From Tethya wilhelma (taxonomy: Eukaryota > Porifera > Demospongiae > Tethyida > Tethyidae), in assembly GCA_964030475.1 (NCBI GenBank), contig CAXIPT010000003.1:7516453-7580452 (forward strand): 64,000 bases of DNA. Direction: 5' to 3'. Made by a program: the position numbers and the translations under genes. Under the pieces are notes generated by a model. It saw only the letters and a list, made by a program, of their open reading frames with translations. It was not told the DNA's origin and did not search any database. This document shows positions 1 to 12,100 of this stretch, one piece after another (position 1 is the first letter of the stretch; the number at the start of each line of letters is the position of its first letter).

Positions 1-616
1 ACTCAACTTGCCACAACACTGATGGTAGCTATTACTGTGTTTGCAGTGAAGGCTATCGGGGTGATGGTGGAGAGAACTGTACTGATATTGATGAATGCAC
101 TGAAATGAAGCCTTGTGATGAGAATGCTCAGTGTACTAATACATTTGGAGGACACAATTATACATGTCTGAAAGGATACAGCGGAGATGGTTTGAGCTGT
201 AGCAAAGTTAAAATAGGTAAGGGTTATTTTGTAATAATAATTTAAGATCTCTGATATCAATTTGAGGCCTCCTAAAGCTCCTTCTAAAGATCTTTGTTGT
301 AAAGCATATACTCACATACTCTGGTAATGGTCATCCTGTTGAAAAGGTCTCTGATATAGAGTAAGATGTGTTTCACTTCGGTCCTGGTACTAAGTTCCCT
401 CCCCTACTTGCAGATATCAGTATGTATGTGATCATTGGTGTTGGAGGAGTGGGGGGTCTGCTGCTCCTACTGTGCATGTGCATCATCATTGGAATAGCTT
501 GTTCCGTTTGCAAGAGACGAAAAAGAAAAACTGTCCACATTCATTACAGTAAAGACAGTCATCAGGATAACATAATACTGGTGACTGAAGAGAACATGAC
601 AGAGACATTGAAATAA
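1..616 (+). CDS. 3' end of a vWA/EGF-type single-pass membrane protein (partial)
   Basis: Two exons are visible: 1-216 and 414-616, joined by a phase-1 GT-AG intron. The first encodes most of one calcium-binding-type EGF repeat and a second EGF beginning DIDEC; the second encodes a hydrophobic TM helix ([15 protein letters not shown]...) and a ~35-residue tail starting with a basic KRRKRK stop-transfer motif. The stop is at 614-616 and an AATAAA lies at 650-655. The gene runs off the left edge. It is a close paralogue of the complete gene at 1025-5820, whose last exons match almost word for word, so the missing upstream part probably holds a vWA domain. Oddity: the second EGF joins sequence that in the paralogue lies on two separate exons, and it has only five cysteines (GGHNYTC where the paralogue has GGHYCTC). 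Expected at the cell surface with the EGFs outside; ligand unknown. Confidence 0.8.
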
Positions 617-1024
617 CAAGTGTTGTGGTTGGACAGTAGAGTTATGTTCAATAAATCGTGTTGTGATTAATTTTGCTGCTTATCTCAGCATGTTTATTAA
701 TTTTTCGTTGTTGATATTTCTAGGGAAACCACGAAGTTCAACATACTTATGAATACACCCTGTAATCCATGCTGAATATAAACAAAGTGTTGACAGTGCA
801 CTGTTGTTGCTTGCATGGGTTGCATGCATGCACGAGGTGGAGTACAAGTTGTTTTAGACATAGTTTTACGTCATAATTTATACATTATGTACATAATAGA
901 CATAGCTCTAATCATAGCTATTACATAATAATGGTAGATTTTTCTATTGTCATTTTTTCTTAAAAAAGCTAAAAAGCACGCATAGACAAGTCAACAACTG
1001 GCTTTTTACCCAAGCAATAGCACG
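617..1024. other. Intergenic spacer between the two vWA/EGF genes
   Basis: About 400 AT-rich bases holding the 3' end of the first gene and the presumptive promoter of the second. No TATA box, repeat or ORF that I can support. Confidence 0.6.
650..655 (+). promoter_or_regulatory. Poly(A) signal AATAAA of the partial vWA/EGF gene
   Basis: Canonical AATAAA 34 bases after the stop codon, followed by a T-rich stretch. Position and context fit cleavage around 670-690. Confidence 0.6.
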
Positions 1025-4000
1025 ATGTACTTACTCCTACTTCTAGGTGGATTGTTGTTTACTAGCCTTGTTTCAGGACATCGAGTTGATTTGACTATTG
1101 AGCCAGGGGCTCGAGGAGAAGACGTGGTATGGGCAGTCCTGTCTAAAATCGACCTGGCTGGGATTTTTGCTAGCAATGATGCTGACCTTGCAGGCATCTT
1201 TATGCGACGTCTTGCGTATGTGGAAACTCAAGACGGCATGCAATACAACAACAGTAACACAGTGAAAGGTGGAATATGGCAAGTTAGCCAGGAAATATTC
1301 AAGCAAACACAGGCTTTTAGTTACGCTTCTGCTGATTCAGTCTATCAAATGATTCGCACTCATTTTGGCTTTGATTGGAAATCTGACGTGATTTATGGTA
1401 ACCTGAGTAAGCCAATGATATCTGGTTTAGCAGTCAGGATCTACCTTGACTACCTAGAAAAGTCTGTGGGGCGACTTGTACCTCCACAAAATAGACAAGC
1501 TAACTACTGGAGCACATATTTTCATGTTGGAGCAAGCATTACAATCTGGGAAGATGCTGTGTCAAATCTTGACATCAATGAAGGCAAGTTATTTAACTAT
1601 AAGTGTGGTGGCAATGCCATTATGGCATGTACATGTCTACATGTTTGTGAGTCATATAAGTTTATGCGTGTGTTGCTTTGGATTGAGGCTAACATGGTAT
1701 AATTTAATATTATTGTTAATTTTTGTTATACAGAGTGTACTGTTGATACTGATGTGGTGATGGTGCTTGACTCATCAGGAAGCATTGGCAATCCAAACTA
1801 CCAGAGAGTTCGGGAATTTACACACAGTTTTGCTGATGCACTTTTTCAGCATTCGGGCCAGGACAGAATGGGAATTATACTGTTTGGAGACCAAGGAGTA
1901 GTGGAAAAGGGACTGAGTACTGAGATGAACAAGACTGAGCTCCTAGACTTCATCGATACTCTACCATACTTTTCTCAGGGTACAAATACTGCTGATGGAC
2001 TCTGTAAATTGCTGACTCAGCCATGGAGGAGAGAAGAACTTGTTCTCAAACTAGCTATTGTGCTGACTGATGGTAAATCCAATATCAACTCAAATATGTG
2101 TGGCAACATAGCTCAAGCTGCAATGCAAGTGCACAACATTGATCCCCCCATACTGGTGGATGCTATTGGTGTTGGAAACGCTGCTGTCCAGTCAGAATTG
2201 GAACTCATTGCTACTGACCGTAAACATGTGTACACCTTGGATACTTACGATACAGAGTTAACACGGACACAAGAAGAGCAGGCCTATAAATTCTGCTGGA
2301 TTGGTATGGGAAGGAGTTAATGGTGTTGCAAAGCTATGTGCATGTCAGCTAAGCAGTTATGTACTCTTGTTTGTACTAATAGGGGTGGGCTAGGAGTAAC
2401 CACCAGTCATGTTGCAAACCTCAGTGTACAACTTTCCAATGAGATCTCTCCTGTTGTATTGTTGGTCACAATAACTATGAATAAAATTACAATAATTAGT
2501 TATTGTTTTCATCCCGTGTGACTAAGTTGGCTTCTATATTGGGCAAAAATAATGCACCTAAAATTTCTACAAAGTCATATGCTCCTAAAGTCCATCTGGT
2601 TTGAGAATGCCAGTAGAAAAAATTGAACAACTTTCTATCTAAATAATATTATAATCCAACCGATCTCAAAATTTCAAGCACCACCTTACCAGTCATAACT
2701 TAGCTACCGGATATTTTGTCCCATGACGAAAACTATTGCATGAATCTCATTATTTTGTTTCCGATGGCATTCTCAAACCAGATGGACTTTAGCTTCATCC
2801 TATCAGAATTGTGATTGGTTGATCACTTTGTTCAATTCAGTGAGCCAGCCACTTCCTGTTGGTCATCTCAGTAATGGAAGCAGTGGACAAGGAGAGAAGA
2901 CAAGACTGAGTCTATCAGTGGCTCTTGAAGTAGATTTAACTCTGAGACTGTGTGTGCTCAAAGGAAAAATTGTGGCCTATGCTTCCACCACAGTGCAGAA
3001 TCCCAGCTCAGCACTTTATGACTGGAAGGCTGAAGTAGCAGCTAGTGCACTCCAAACAATTAACTGTTTCACAAGTTTCTTTGCCTTTGGAAGAAATGAT
3101 GCTAGCACAATACCCACTGGTAGTACAACTGGGGCTCCAATATCAATACCCAGTACAACTGGTGGAACTCCAATGTCAACCCCCAGTGCCACTCCAAGTA
3201 CTGGCAGTAGAACTAAGAACACTCTCTATGTGTCTGTGGAAGGACTTGAAGAAAGTAATGAGTTTATAGTGAACAGTACCTCTGGCAATCAAACACTAGG
3301 TATGAAACCTATTGTCATGTGTAATACTAATGTAATCTAAGCAAGTATTGTCAATTTTGTATCCAGACATTAACGAGTGTACTGAAGACCCGATCCCCTG
3401 TGGTCCTGACTCAACTTGCCACAACACTGATGGTAGCTATTACTGTGTTTGCAGAGAAGGCTATCGGGGTGATGGTGGAGAGAACTGTACTGATATTGAT
3501 GAATGCACTGAAATGAAGCCTTGTGGTGAGAATGCTCAATGTACTAACACAGTTGGAGGGTTCACGTGTGAATGTATCAGTGGATATGCTGGAGATGGAC
3601 TGCAATGCACTGGTACATATAATTATTAGGTTGTTTACATATTTATGCCATAATGTTTGTTATCTTTGGCTTGTTTACTGTTACCATATAGCGTGAAAGC
3701 TTCATGGGGGTTATGTTTTGTGGTTTTCACAGATCACGATCCATCCATGAAAGTTTTTATCCATGAAGTTTAAGTCCCTAATGTACATATATATGGGTAT
3801 TGCACAGCTCATCCACAAAAGTTATATAAATTACAAAAACCTTAGACGAGAGACATCCCAAAGTTAGACACTGCAAAACTTACCCACTATACAGTATACT
3901 CTAAGTCTTAAGGCCATTCCCACTATCAAAAGTATATAATAGCTTAGGGAGAGTATCGAACGGCCCTATAGTATTGTGCTACAACTTACTCTCCCTAAGC

Positions 4001-5820
4001 TATTATGTACTCTTGCTACTATGTATTACGTACTACTATGCAGATGATAGTGAGATCAGGAATGCTATGACTTGTGCAATTTGTTAGTTCATTTAGGTGT
4101 GTGTCTCACAGAAACAGAGCAATTTTGTTATACCGTAGATTGGGAAATTTTCGTCACTTTTTTGTCGACGACCATTACCGCCGAAAATTAAACTCGGCGA
4201 AAATTTTTTTTGCATGGTAATCCTTACCGGATCATCCGCAATGACCAAAATTAAACTACACGAAAATTTAACAGGCGAAATATTTTACCAACGAAAATTT
4301 CCCAATCTACGGTATATCACTTTCTGACTAATTTTTAGGTAAACAAGAATTAGAGTGAATCTGCAAAGTAACCTATCCACCTGATCTATCAGTCAATGTA
4401 TACGTGATCACTTTATTACCATCATGCTGATATGAATTTAGACAAAATTAATGATTGCATGGGATGGTAGTGTGATTAGCCATGTGTGAATCACAAGTTA
4501 TGAATAGTTGAGGAATCAAGACTGAAAAATGACCATGAAGTATAGCCATGCTAATTACAACACATGCCTTGCTTCATAACATCTTGCCTCAGTGTCACAG
4601 CCCGTTCCTACACTGCTGCTGGAGTTTTTGTTTATGTCAGGAGCACATAATGAGAAAAAAGGAAGAGGGAGGGAGCGTGACACAACCACGCATTTAATTG
4701 AAATTCAAAGTTTTACCCACGTTAGTCGTGTTACTAAATATAGAATCAGTGGCCAATAGCTAGTACTCGAATGATCTGACAGAGACGAAGACAAGAGTTA
4801 CAGATAGTGCACGAGGAAGAATTTGTAGCTGTTTTACCTTCCGTTGGTTGTGTTAGTGCGTAAGGCATACTCCAAAGAAAACTTCGAGGAAGTTTTATAC
4901 CGCCAGTACCTGACAGAGATGGCCAAGGCTACTAGCAGAAAGAAGAAAACTCAAGCTCAGGACCAAGCTTCCAGGACGATTTCTACTCCAACGAGAAAGG
5001 CTCTTGTCAACTAGTTGACTTCGGATGAATGTGACCAGAGGTTTTTTCACCTTGCTCTGTCTTACGCCGTGGTCAACACATGACCACGTGACTCTATATT
5101 TAGTAACACGACTAGCGTGAGTAAAACTTTGAATTTCAATTAAATGCATGGTCGTGTCACGCTCCCTCTCTCTTCCTTTTTTCTCATAATGCGCTCCTGC
5201 TTATGTGCAATTGTGTTAACCTTGCTAACTCCTTGTTTTTCCTGTCCAGACTTGAATGAATGTGAGCACTCATCTCTGAATACATGCCACAAGCATGCTC
5301 AGTGCACCAATACATTTGGAGGACACTATTGTACATGTCTGAAAGGATACAGCGGAGATGGTTTAAGCTGTAGCAAAATCAAAACAGGTAAGAGTTACTG
5401 TTGTTATCACTATGATGAACAAATGACTGTGATATAGCCAAGTTTAGACTCAATCTCGTGCCTCCAATTCTCCTTATGATCTTTATAGCAAAACTAATAT
5501 AAATATCAGTAATGATTGTCAAAATTGAAAACACAAACACTGTCTAGTTACATGTAATAGTTACTGATAATAGTGGTGTTCTTTAAGATTTTTTTACTAG
5601 AATTGATAGCTAAACAACAATGTGTTTGCTCCTTTTAGATTTCAGTACATTTGTGATCATTGGCGTTGGAGGAGTGGGGGGTCTGCTGCTCCTGCTGGGC
5701 ATCCTCATTGGAATAGCTTGCTTCATTCACAAGAGACGAAAAAGGAAAACAGTCAGAGTTCACTATAATGGAGAAGATGACGTATCCCTGCTGAAATATA
5801 AAAATGATAGAGACATATAA
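1025..5820 (+). CDS. Secreted-type vWA/EGF single-pass membrane protein with N-terminal lysozyme-like domain
   Basis: Six exons keep one frame: 1025-1583, 1734-2303, 2841-3299, 3367-3612, 5250-5387, 5639-5820 (717 aa). The ATG at 1025 opens a signal peptide (residues ~1-18). Residues ~55-180 resemble lysozyme/transglycosylase-like folds: VETQDG with Glu67, GGIWQ at 82-86, later YWSTYFHVGA. Residues ~190-375 are a vWA domain with a MIDAS motif (DSSGS at 199-203, a TNT loop, LTDG). An unrecognised domain follows to ~465, then a Ser/Thr/Pro linker, three six-cysteine EGFs (530-657; DINEC, DIDEC, DLNEC starts), a TM helix ~662-686 and a basic tail (KRRKRK). All introns are phase 1, the classical exon-shuffling pattern. 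Likely a cell-surface adhesion or matrix receptor. The vWA and EGF calls are firm; the lysozyme-like call is pattern recognition only. Confidence 0.85.
1584..1733 (+). other. GC-AG intron
   Basis: The reading frame forces the splice at AAG|GCAAGT, a textbook GC donor, ending at TTATACAG. Using it joins Asn-Glu-Glu to the Cys-Thr-Val start of the vWA exon in phase 1. No GT donor nearby keeps the frame. Confidence 0.75.
2585..2792. repeat. MITE-like element with ~28-base terminal inverted repeats
   Basis: CTAAAGTCCATCTGG... at 2585 is mirrored by ...CCAGATGGACTTTAG ending at 2792; both arms continue into TTTGAGAATGCCA and its complement. The element sits in the intron between the vWA exon and the next exon. 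No coding capacity. Confidence 0.7.
3931..4011. repeat. Short inverted repeat (hairpin element)
   Basis: Arms 3931-3955 and 3987-4011 are complementary at 24 of 25 positions (core TAGCTTAGGGAGAGTA) around a ~31-base loop. It lies in the 1.6 kb intron 3613-5249, which also holds two further palindromic elements. Confidence 0.65.
4131..4314. mobile_element. MITE with TACCGTA termini
   Basis: Terminal inverted repeats of ~24 bases: TACCGTAGATTGGGAAATTT... and its complement ending ...CAATCTACGGTA. The flanks extend the palindrome as TA...TA, compatible with a TA target duplication. Internal sequence is noncoding with repeated GAAAATT motifs. Confidence 0.7.
4638..5199. mobile_element. Foldback element with ~110-base terminal inverted repeats
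   Basis: 4638-~4750 (starting CAGGAGC) is the near-perfect reverse complement of ~5087-5199 (ending GCTCCTG); the central ~330 bases are unique. TTATGT occurs immediately before the element and one base after it, a possible target-site duplication. It ends only 50 bases before the splice acceptor of the third EGF exon. No transposase is visible, so it would be non-autonomous. Confidence 0.7.
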
Positions 5821-6176
5821 AGTAACAAGTCTTGTAAAGACGGTTTATGTTAGTGGCACTCTTCATGGTATAAACTTTGTTATGCATCTTTGTAGATAGT
5901 GTAGGTTAATTTTTTTTGTATTGTTGTTGTTGTAAATAGCATGCCAAATCCTTGTGGCAATATTTGGCTTGCTGTACCACTTGAACACAATGATATTGTA
6001 CAATCACATGAAGCCAGCCGGAAACAAACTTCGGGAATTTAATTACTCCACTTGTGGTCGGCTAAGAGGAAATAAAGTTTGCCGCAGCCTATAGCTGCGG
6101 GAGGTAAATTGGTCGAGTATAGATTGAGATCGGTCAGATTCTGACTACGGGTGTCGTTAAGAATAGAAAAACCGCT
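5821..6176. other. Intergenic spacer, vWA/EGF gene to adhesion GPCR
   Basis: 356 bases with the 3' end of one gene and the 5' flank of the next. One AATAAA at 6071-6076 could serve the upstream gene. No repeat or ORF supported. Confidence 0.5.
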
Positions 6177-9100
6177 ATGTGTTTTTACCTAAAGTTCAAG
6201 TCGTCTTGGTTGAATGCTGTGCTATTGGTCACCATTGTAGGATGCTCGCAGTTCAAGGCAGTAGTAGAAGGACAAGGTAAGACCAGAGACGAAGAATTAC
6301 TGCATGTTTATGTGCACGTGGCAGTTTTCACCTCGGTTTACACTAGATACCATGTTTGTTGTGGTACCTGATCGTTGGTTTAAATTAATGATCATAGCTA
6401 GCCCCAAATATTGATTTTGCTCACTATATATCTAGGATGCATGAGTGGCAGTGAGTGCACCAGCATTTTGACCTTCTTTTATACAATATCATGCATACTA
6501 TAGCAACAGGATTCGTGTTAGGTGGATTATCATATGAAAGTGATGGAACAATTCAACTCAATGAGATCACTGAAGAGAACTTTCTAATGTGTACAACCTC
6601 GCGGACTGACTGCTGTGGAATAAATGCTGATGGAGAAATCACTGTTGATGAACGCATGGGTGAATTTTACTTCCCTGATGGAACCCAAGTCCCAAGAAGA
6701 AGTGATGCAGGGAGTGATGGTCTTTTCAGAGCCAGAGGCTATCAGTTTATTGGTCTCAGACGACTGCAGATCTCAGATTCTGAGATTATTCCTCCCACTG
6801 GACGTTACCGCTGTGACATCCCCGATGTGAATGGAGATAGTCACAGCTTACATATTAATATTGGTGAGTTGAATATGCATGCTCGAATACAAAATACAGG
6901 TCAAGTTTTGGTTGTCACCAATAGCAGCCATGGTAGCTAACTGAGCCAATTGCAACTTGATGTAGGACAAGCTTGATGCAATGTTGAGACCAAATTGCTC
7001 TGAAGCTTCAATAATCTTGCACTAGTTCCCATATTGCATTTCCTTCAAGACTCTTGATCTCCTGCTTTTGTGTGTCATACTATTCAATTATATAGTTCTA
7101 ACTGTCTGCTTGCAGCATTGAGCATTCCAATGTCATAATTTAGTGTGTGTGTGCAAGTGAGGTAACAGTAGTGTTAGTGTAGTGGAAGCACATTAGTAGC
7201 ATGATTCATTTATACCACAACTACCAGAGTTGGAACTCACATCATGTTGGTACGACTTTCATGTGTGAACTCCTCTTGGGCATGTGTACCATCTATTACA
7301 TTGCCACTCCCTTAGGGTACATGCTGGCAATAATGTACACAGACTCAGTCATGTATTATTATGTCATGTGTGTATTGTAGTAAACTGTGTGCGAGACTGT
7401 ATGAATAAAACTGTGTTCGATTGCATGACTTGTATTTTATTGTGAAATTGAATAGAACAGACACTTAATTGCTACTGAACTAACTATTGATGCCTGTATA
7501 CCAACTGCCAAGGTCAACCAGCCTCAACCTACAGCTGCTAGTTCTCTTGAGGCAGCTACCTGTTGATCATTAGTGACCTATTCATTACTAGTCCTGAATT
7601 AATACTAGCTGTAGTTAGCCTCGTACCCAGGCCTTCCACTTTGCAACTCACAAAATATAAAATAGGCGCTGGGGAAGGCCTAGGAACGAGGCTAAGCTCT
7701 AGTTGCGATCCTTCTTTGCCACTGGTGGGCCCATGGAGCTGTTTACCCTCAAGGTGTTTGTACATGTATAATCTTGTGCTCTTTGTATAGAATTGTTTAT
7801 TGAACTTGTAGCACAAGTTGCTTAGTGGAATATTTGACCTGGCTTTTGGCCAATCTATGACAATTTTACATAGCTAACAATTAGTGCAATTCTTTCATGG
7901 ATTAGCAGAAACTATATGAAGTGTGTTGTATTCTCCTCTAATTTCATTATGATTTTCCATTAAGATTTCGTCTATAAACAATACAGATTACGATGAGTGT
8001 GCTATGGGAACCCACAACTGTGTAGATACAGCCACATGTGGCAATACTCTTGAAAGCTTTGTTTGTGTCTGTTCACCTGGCTTCAGTGGAAATGGCAGAG
8101 AAGGTGGCACTGGATGCCAAGGTTCTGTATACATTTGCACTAAGATTAAATTGCTGGTTATAATCAGTGTAGTTTACTGTATGTAACCATGATGTTGACA
8201 CAGATATTGACGAGTGTATGGAAGGCACTGACAACTGTACTGATGGAACATTCTGTACTAATCTGCCTGGCAGCTTTGTTTGCAGTGGTAAGTAATGGTA
8301 GTAAACATTATTTATGCACAATGCACTGTGTGCTGTCTTGTGCAGATGATGATGATGACCCCTGTGATCTGGGAACTAATGACTGCGTTGCTGATGCCAC
8401 CTGTCTGAATGTAGCTGGTGGTTTCACTTGCTCCTGTCCACCTGGTTTCAGCGGAGATGGCAAGAGAGGTGGAACTCAGTGTCAAGGTAAGGCTTTCAAG
8501 CACCATTCTTCATTCCCTTTTTGTGTTAATTCTCATCCCCTGCACTCCTCATTTCTGGCATTGCAGACATCAATGAGTGTGATGAACCAACTAACCCCTG
8601 TGCAGATGACATGCTCTGTGTTAATAGTGCTGGTAGCTTTGAATGCATGGGTATGTTACTAAAACAACTGGTGTGATTACTAACTTAATTTGGTTATTTT
8701 GTTTGTTCAATTACTAGCCATCATGCGTGACTGTGAGTCAGGAACAGATGACTGTGTTGATGGTAGTACCTGTGTGAGTACCCCTGGCAGCTTCACCTGT
8801 CTCTGTCCACCTCGTTTTGGTGGGGATGGAAGGAAGACAGGAAGTGGGTGTCAAGGTACAATGTGAATGCATTCACAATAATTATGCAAATTTTCCTCAT
8901 GTACTTACTGCCAGCTTTGAATTTATCATTAAGCCATCTAATTTGTTCCCTGTGCAGCTCTACCAGAAGTTAGTACTGTAGTTACACCTCAAGTAGACCA
9001 ATCTGTCTTTAGAAGGATTAGTGATCAAGAATATGAGGTGAAAAATGGATACCTGTTTGAACTGGTCTGTCTCACTTCTGGTCAGTTTATGGGGAGACTG

Positions 9101-12100
9101 ACTTGGCTGATGATGAATTCTGAAGGTATGTAAGTAATAAATAGCATAGATATTATCTATGGTAATAGTCTTTATCTCTTGTACTGTTTTATTCTATCAA
9201 ACAAACACCAACAACAATCAAGCTATGTGCTGTTATTGACTTGTGCAGGTAACTTTACTGCAGTGTTGGAAGTAAATCCTATGATGGACTCTGGTGATCA
9301 AGATAACTCTTCACAGGTCCAAAATGAAGTAGCTGGACAGCTGTATACCTATCATTTCTCTTCTAATGCTGTTGCCCTGGGGACTAGAAATGTCTTGGGT
9401 GCAGATATTGGGATTGGACCTGTGGCTAGTGGTACGTACAAGTGTTTGGCAGAGGTTGGGAATTTAAGCAGTGACCGTGAGCTTTCCATCCGAGTTTCAG
9501 GTTAGAAATGATCTTGAGCACCTTAATGAAACATCCATGTAAGGAAGCTTGATTTTTTTTGTTTTTAGTCCCAACTACTAAAGATGATAGCAGACACTTC
9601 CTTCGTTTCTCTACAATACTGTTTGACCTAATTGCCATGGAGTCCCTGGACATAGCCTCTGAGGAATTGGTGTATGCTCTCATTGAGACTGCACTTCTTA
9701 AAACACTGACCATATCATCAACTGGAAGAGCAGCTCAGGAAGTTGTCAATTGCTACAGTGTTACAAGGTGCTGAAATCAATCAGGGATGTTTGAATTGTG
9801 TTAGTGAATGAGTGATTGTGTTGTTTCAACAGACGTCCTATTGACGATGAGAATGGCTGGGAGAGGGTGGAATGTACACTAGACAATATACCAGGAAGGA
9901 CAAGCACTGAACTGCATTCACTCATCCATGAGACATTTCTCACTAGTCTGCCTGACATTGGTGAGGAGATCATAAGCCCAGAGAGCATTGTCATTTCACG
10001 TAAGCTAGCACTGTATAGCTTATGCCACTATAATGATTATTAATCATACGTTCTGGTGTTTCAATCTTAAATCTAGAACATGGATTCTGTGACTATGAAT
10101 TGTTCTCCTCGCCTGATAAACGTGGGGAGTATGTGTGGAACGAGACTGCTGTCAGTGGCTCACCAGTAGCCCTAGACTGTGCCTATGAGCCTCTGAATCT
10201 GAGCTCTGGTGGAATGGCAAGGAGAATGTGTGCTTCTCATCTCAATTGGACTCACCCCACTGATTCCCAACTGGACTACGATGGCCTGGAGTGTGTTACT
10301 CTAACCACCTATGAGCTGAGGAGACTCTCACGGGTATATATCTAGCATCACAACACTAGTTGGTCTTACATTACACACTGTATTGCATTATAACTGCTCT
10401 CCTTGCAGCTGATGGCACTAGAGCCTGGTGAAGTTGATGCTGTGGGAGCTACTATTGTGAGTGTTGTGGCTGATTTGAATGAGTCAGGTGAACAGACAGC
10501 GGACAATCTGGCTATCATCGCAAACGTGTATAAGTTGGTGGATAAATTGATTCAAGCAGGTCGATTGGATGTCAGCGAAGATGTACGTATGTATAATCTT
10601 ACATTGTGTAACATCAAAGGGAATTCAACATTGTTGATTCCCATGGAAATTAACTCTTTATCATCTCCCATCCATTGGGTTTGCTAGTGGTTTAATGTAG
10701 TATTAAAGGATTCAATTGAGTATGGGTTCATAAGCTGTATCTTTGATGAGAAGTTCATGGGTCTAGCTGTGTGCTTTCATTCCTGGCATAATTCCTCTGA
10801 TTAGCTATTAAATTGTAGGTACTACTCATCAAACTATAAAGGTGTTAATTTAATTTGCCTTCCAGTTAGAGTCTTGTGCAAGATAACAGAGTTTGCGAGA
10901 AAAATATTCCTTTTATGTCTAGAGGAGTGCTATCACTTCACAGACTATGATATCATCATTGCTGATAGTACTCTCAATAGCTAGTGTGGGAGTCTACAAG
11001 TGTTGTAGGAGGTAGTTCAAGCATTGTAAGAGGAAGTTCATTGATTGTGTTATTTCAATTAACAGTTCACAAACAACACAGTGAGTGTTCTCAATGGTGT
11101 ATCAGTGTGGCCCCCAGTTGTTCTACACTCAAGATCTTCTAGGTAAGTTGAGGTGTTAGCTCTTTTCTAGGAATAAGGTAGCAGGAGCATAGCTACTCTA
11201 CAAAGTGTTCACTAATGGGTGTGTAGTATCTGCACAATGCTCCAAATGACTTGATGTCTCATATAACAATTTTTTGCATTCCAATGTGTGGTGGACACTT
11301 GCTCTGAGGCACTGCTTGTTTTCTAATTGAAGTTCTCATTAATGTTTATGAATCATGGGTTAATTAGTGACCTTGTAGGTTACCAAGTAGTGTGTAGGGG
11401 TGTGTGGGTGTGGGTGTGGGTGTGGGTGGGTCTGGGTGTAATTCATATTTCTCACGCATACAGTCTTGTGAGGTCTTCAGAGTTAATCACATCCAATCTA
11501 GCGAGCCAGTCAGAGTTCACATCTCTTACTGTGGTTGAAGAGTCTGTAACACTGCACGCAGAGAGGGTAGGTATGGGCTATATGTCCTTGTCAATCTGTG
11601 CTTATGCAGTACTAATGACCTCATGAATTAAATATAGCGGAAATCAGCTGCCCTAATTCAAAGTGGAGTCAGGTTTAGTCCACCAGTACAAGGTACAAAC
11701 ATAATGTATCATATTGTAGCTCTTGTATCTTGTGATCCACACATGTACATATTCCTGTTGTGTTCAGAATCATTTCAAAATCTCTCTGGCAACCTCTCAT
11801 CACTGTTTCCAACTGAAGATGATAGTACTATTAACATCACAAGTGTTAACATCTCAATCTCAATTCCACCTGAAGCCTTTAGAAGGAGCCGTCATTCAGA
11901 TGTTGGTCTTGTGTTCACGTCGTACTCCACACCCATACTCTTCCCTCTCTCTCCGCCGGCTAGCAGCAACCAGGATGAGGACTATGAGTATGTTGTTGAT
12001 TCAGCAGTGCTTGGGTTTACAATTCCTGAGACTGAAGTCAGCAATTTGAATGACAAGGTTGAAATCACTCTTCAAAGCCTAAGAGCTCAAGCTGGAATGG

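Noticed and set aside
1754..2320. vWA frame as a stand-alone gene with a GTG start
   Set aside because: There is a proper acceptor at 1733 and a donor at 2303, and the frame joins exons on both sides in phase 1.
3411..3605. Minus-strand frame antisense to EGF exons, repeated at 3-260 and 22155-22349
   Set aside because: It is the complement of the conserved EGF codons; the + strand shows cysteine spacing and splice signals, the minus strand none.
4895..5149. Minus-strand frame inside the intron of the vWA/EGF gene
   Set aside because: It lies within the foldback element and is built partly from its inverted arm.
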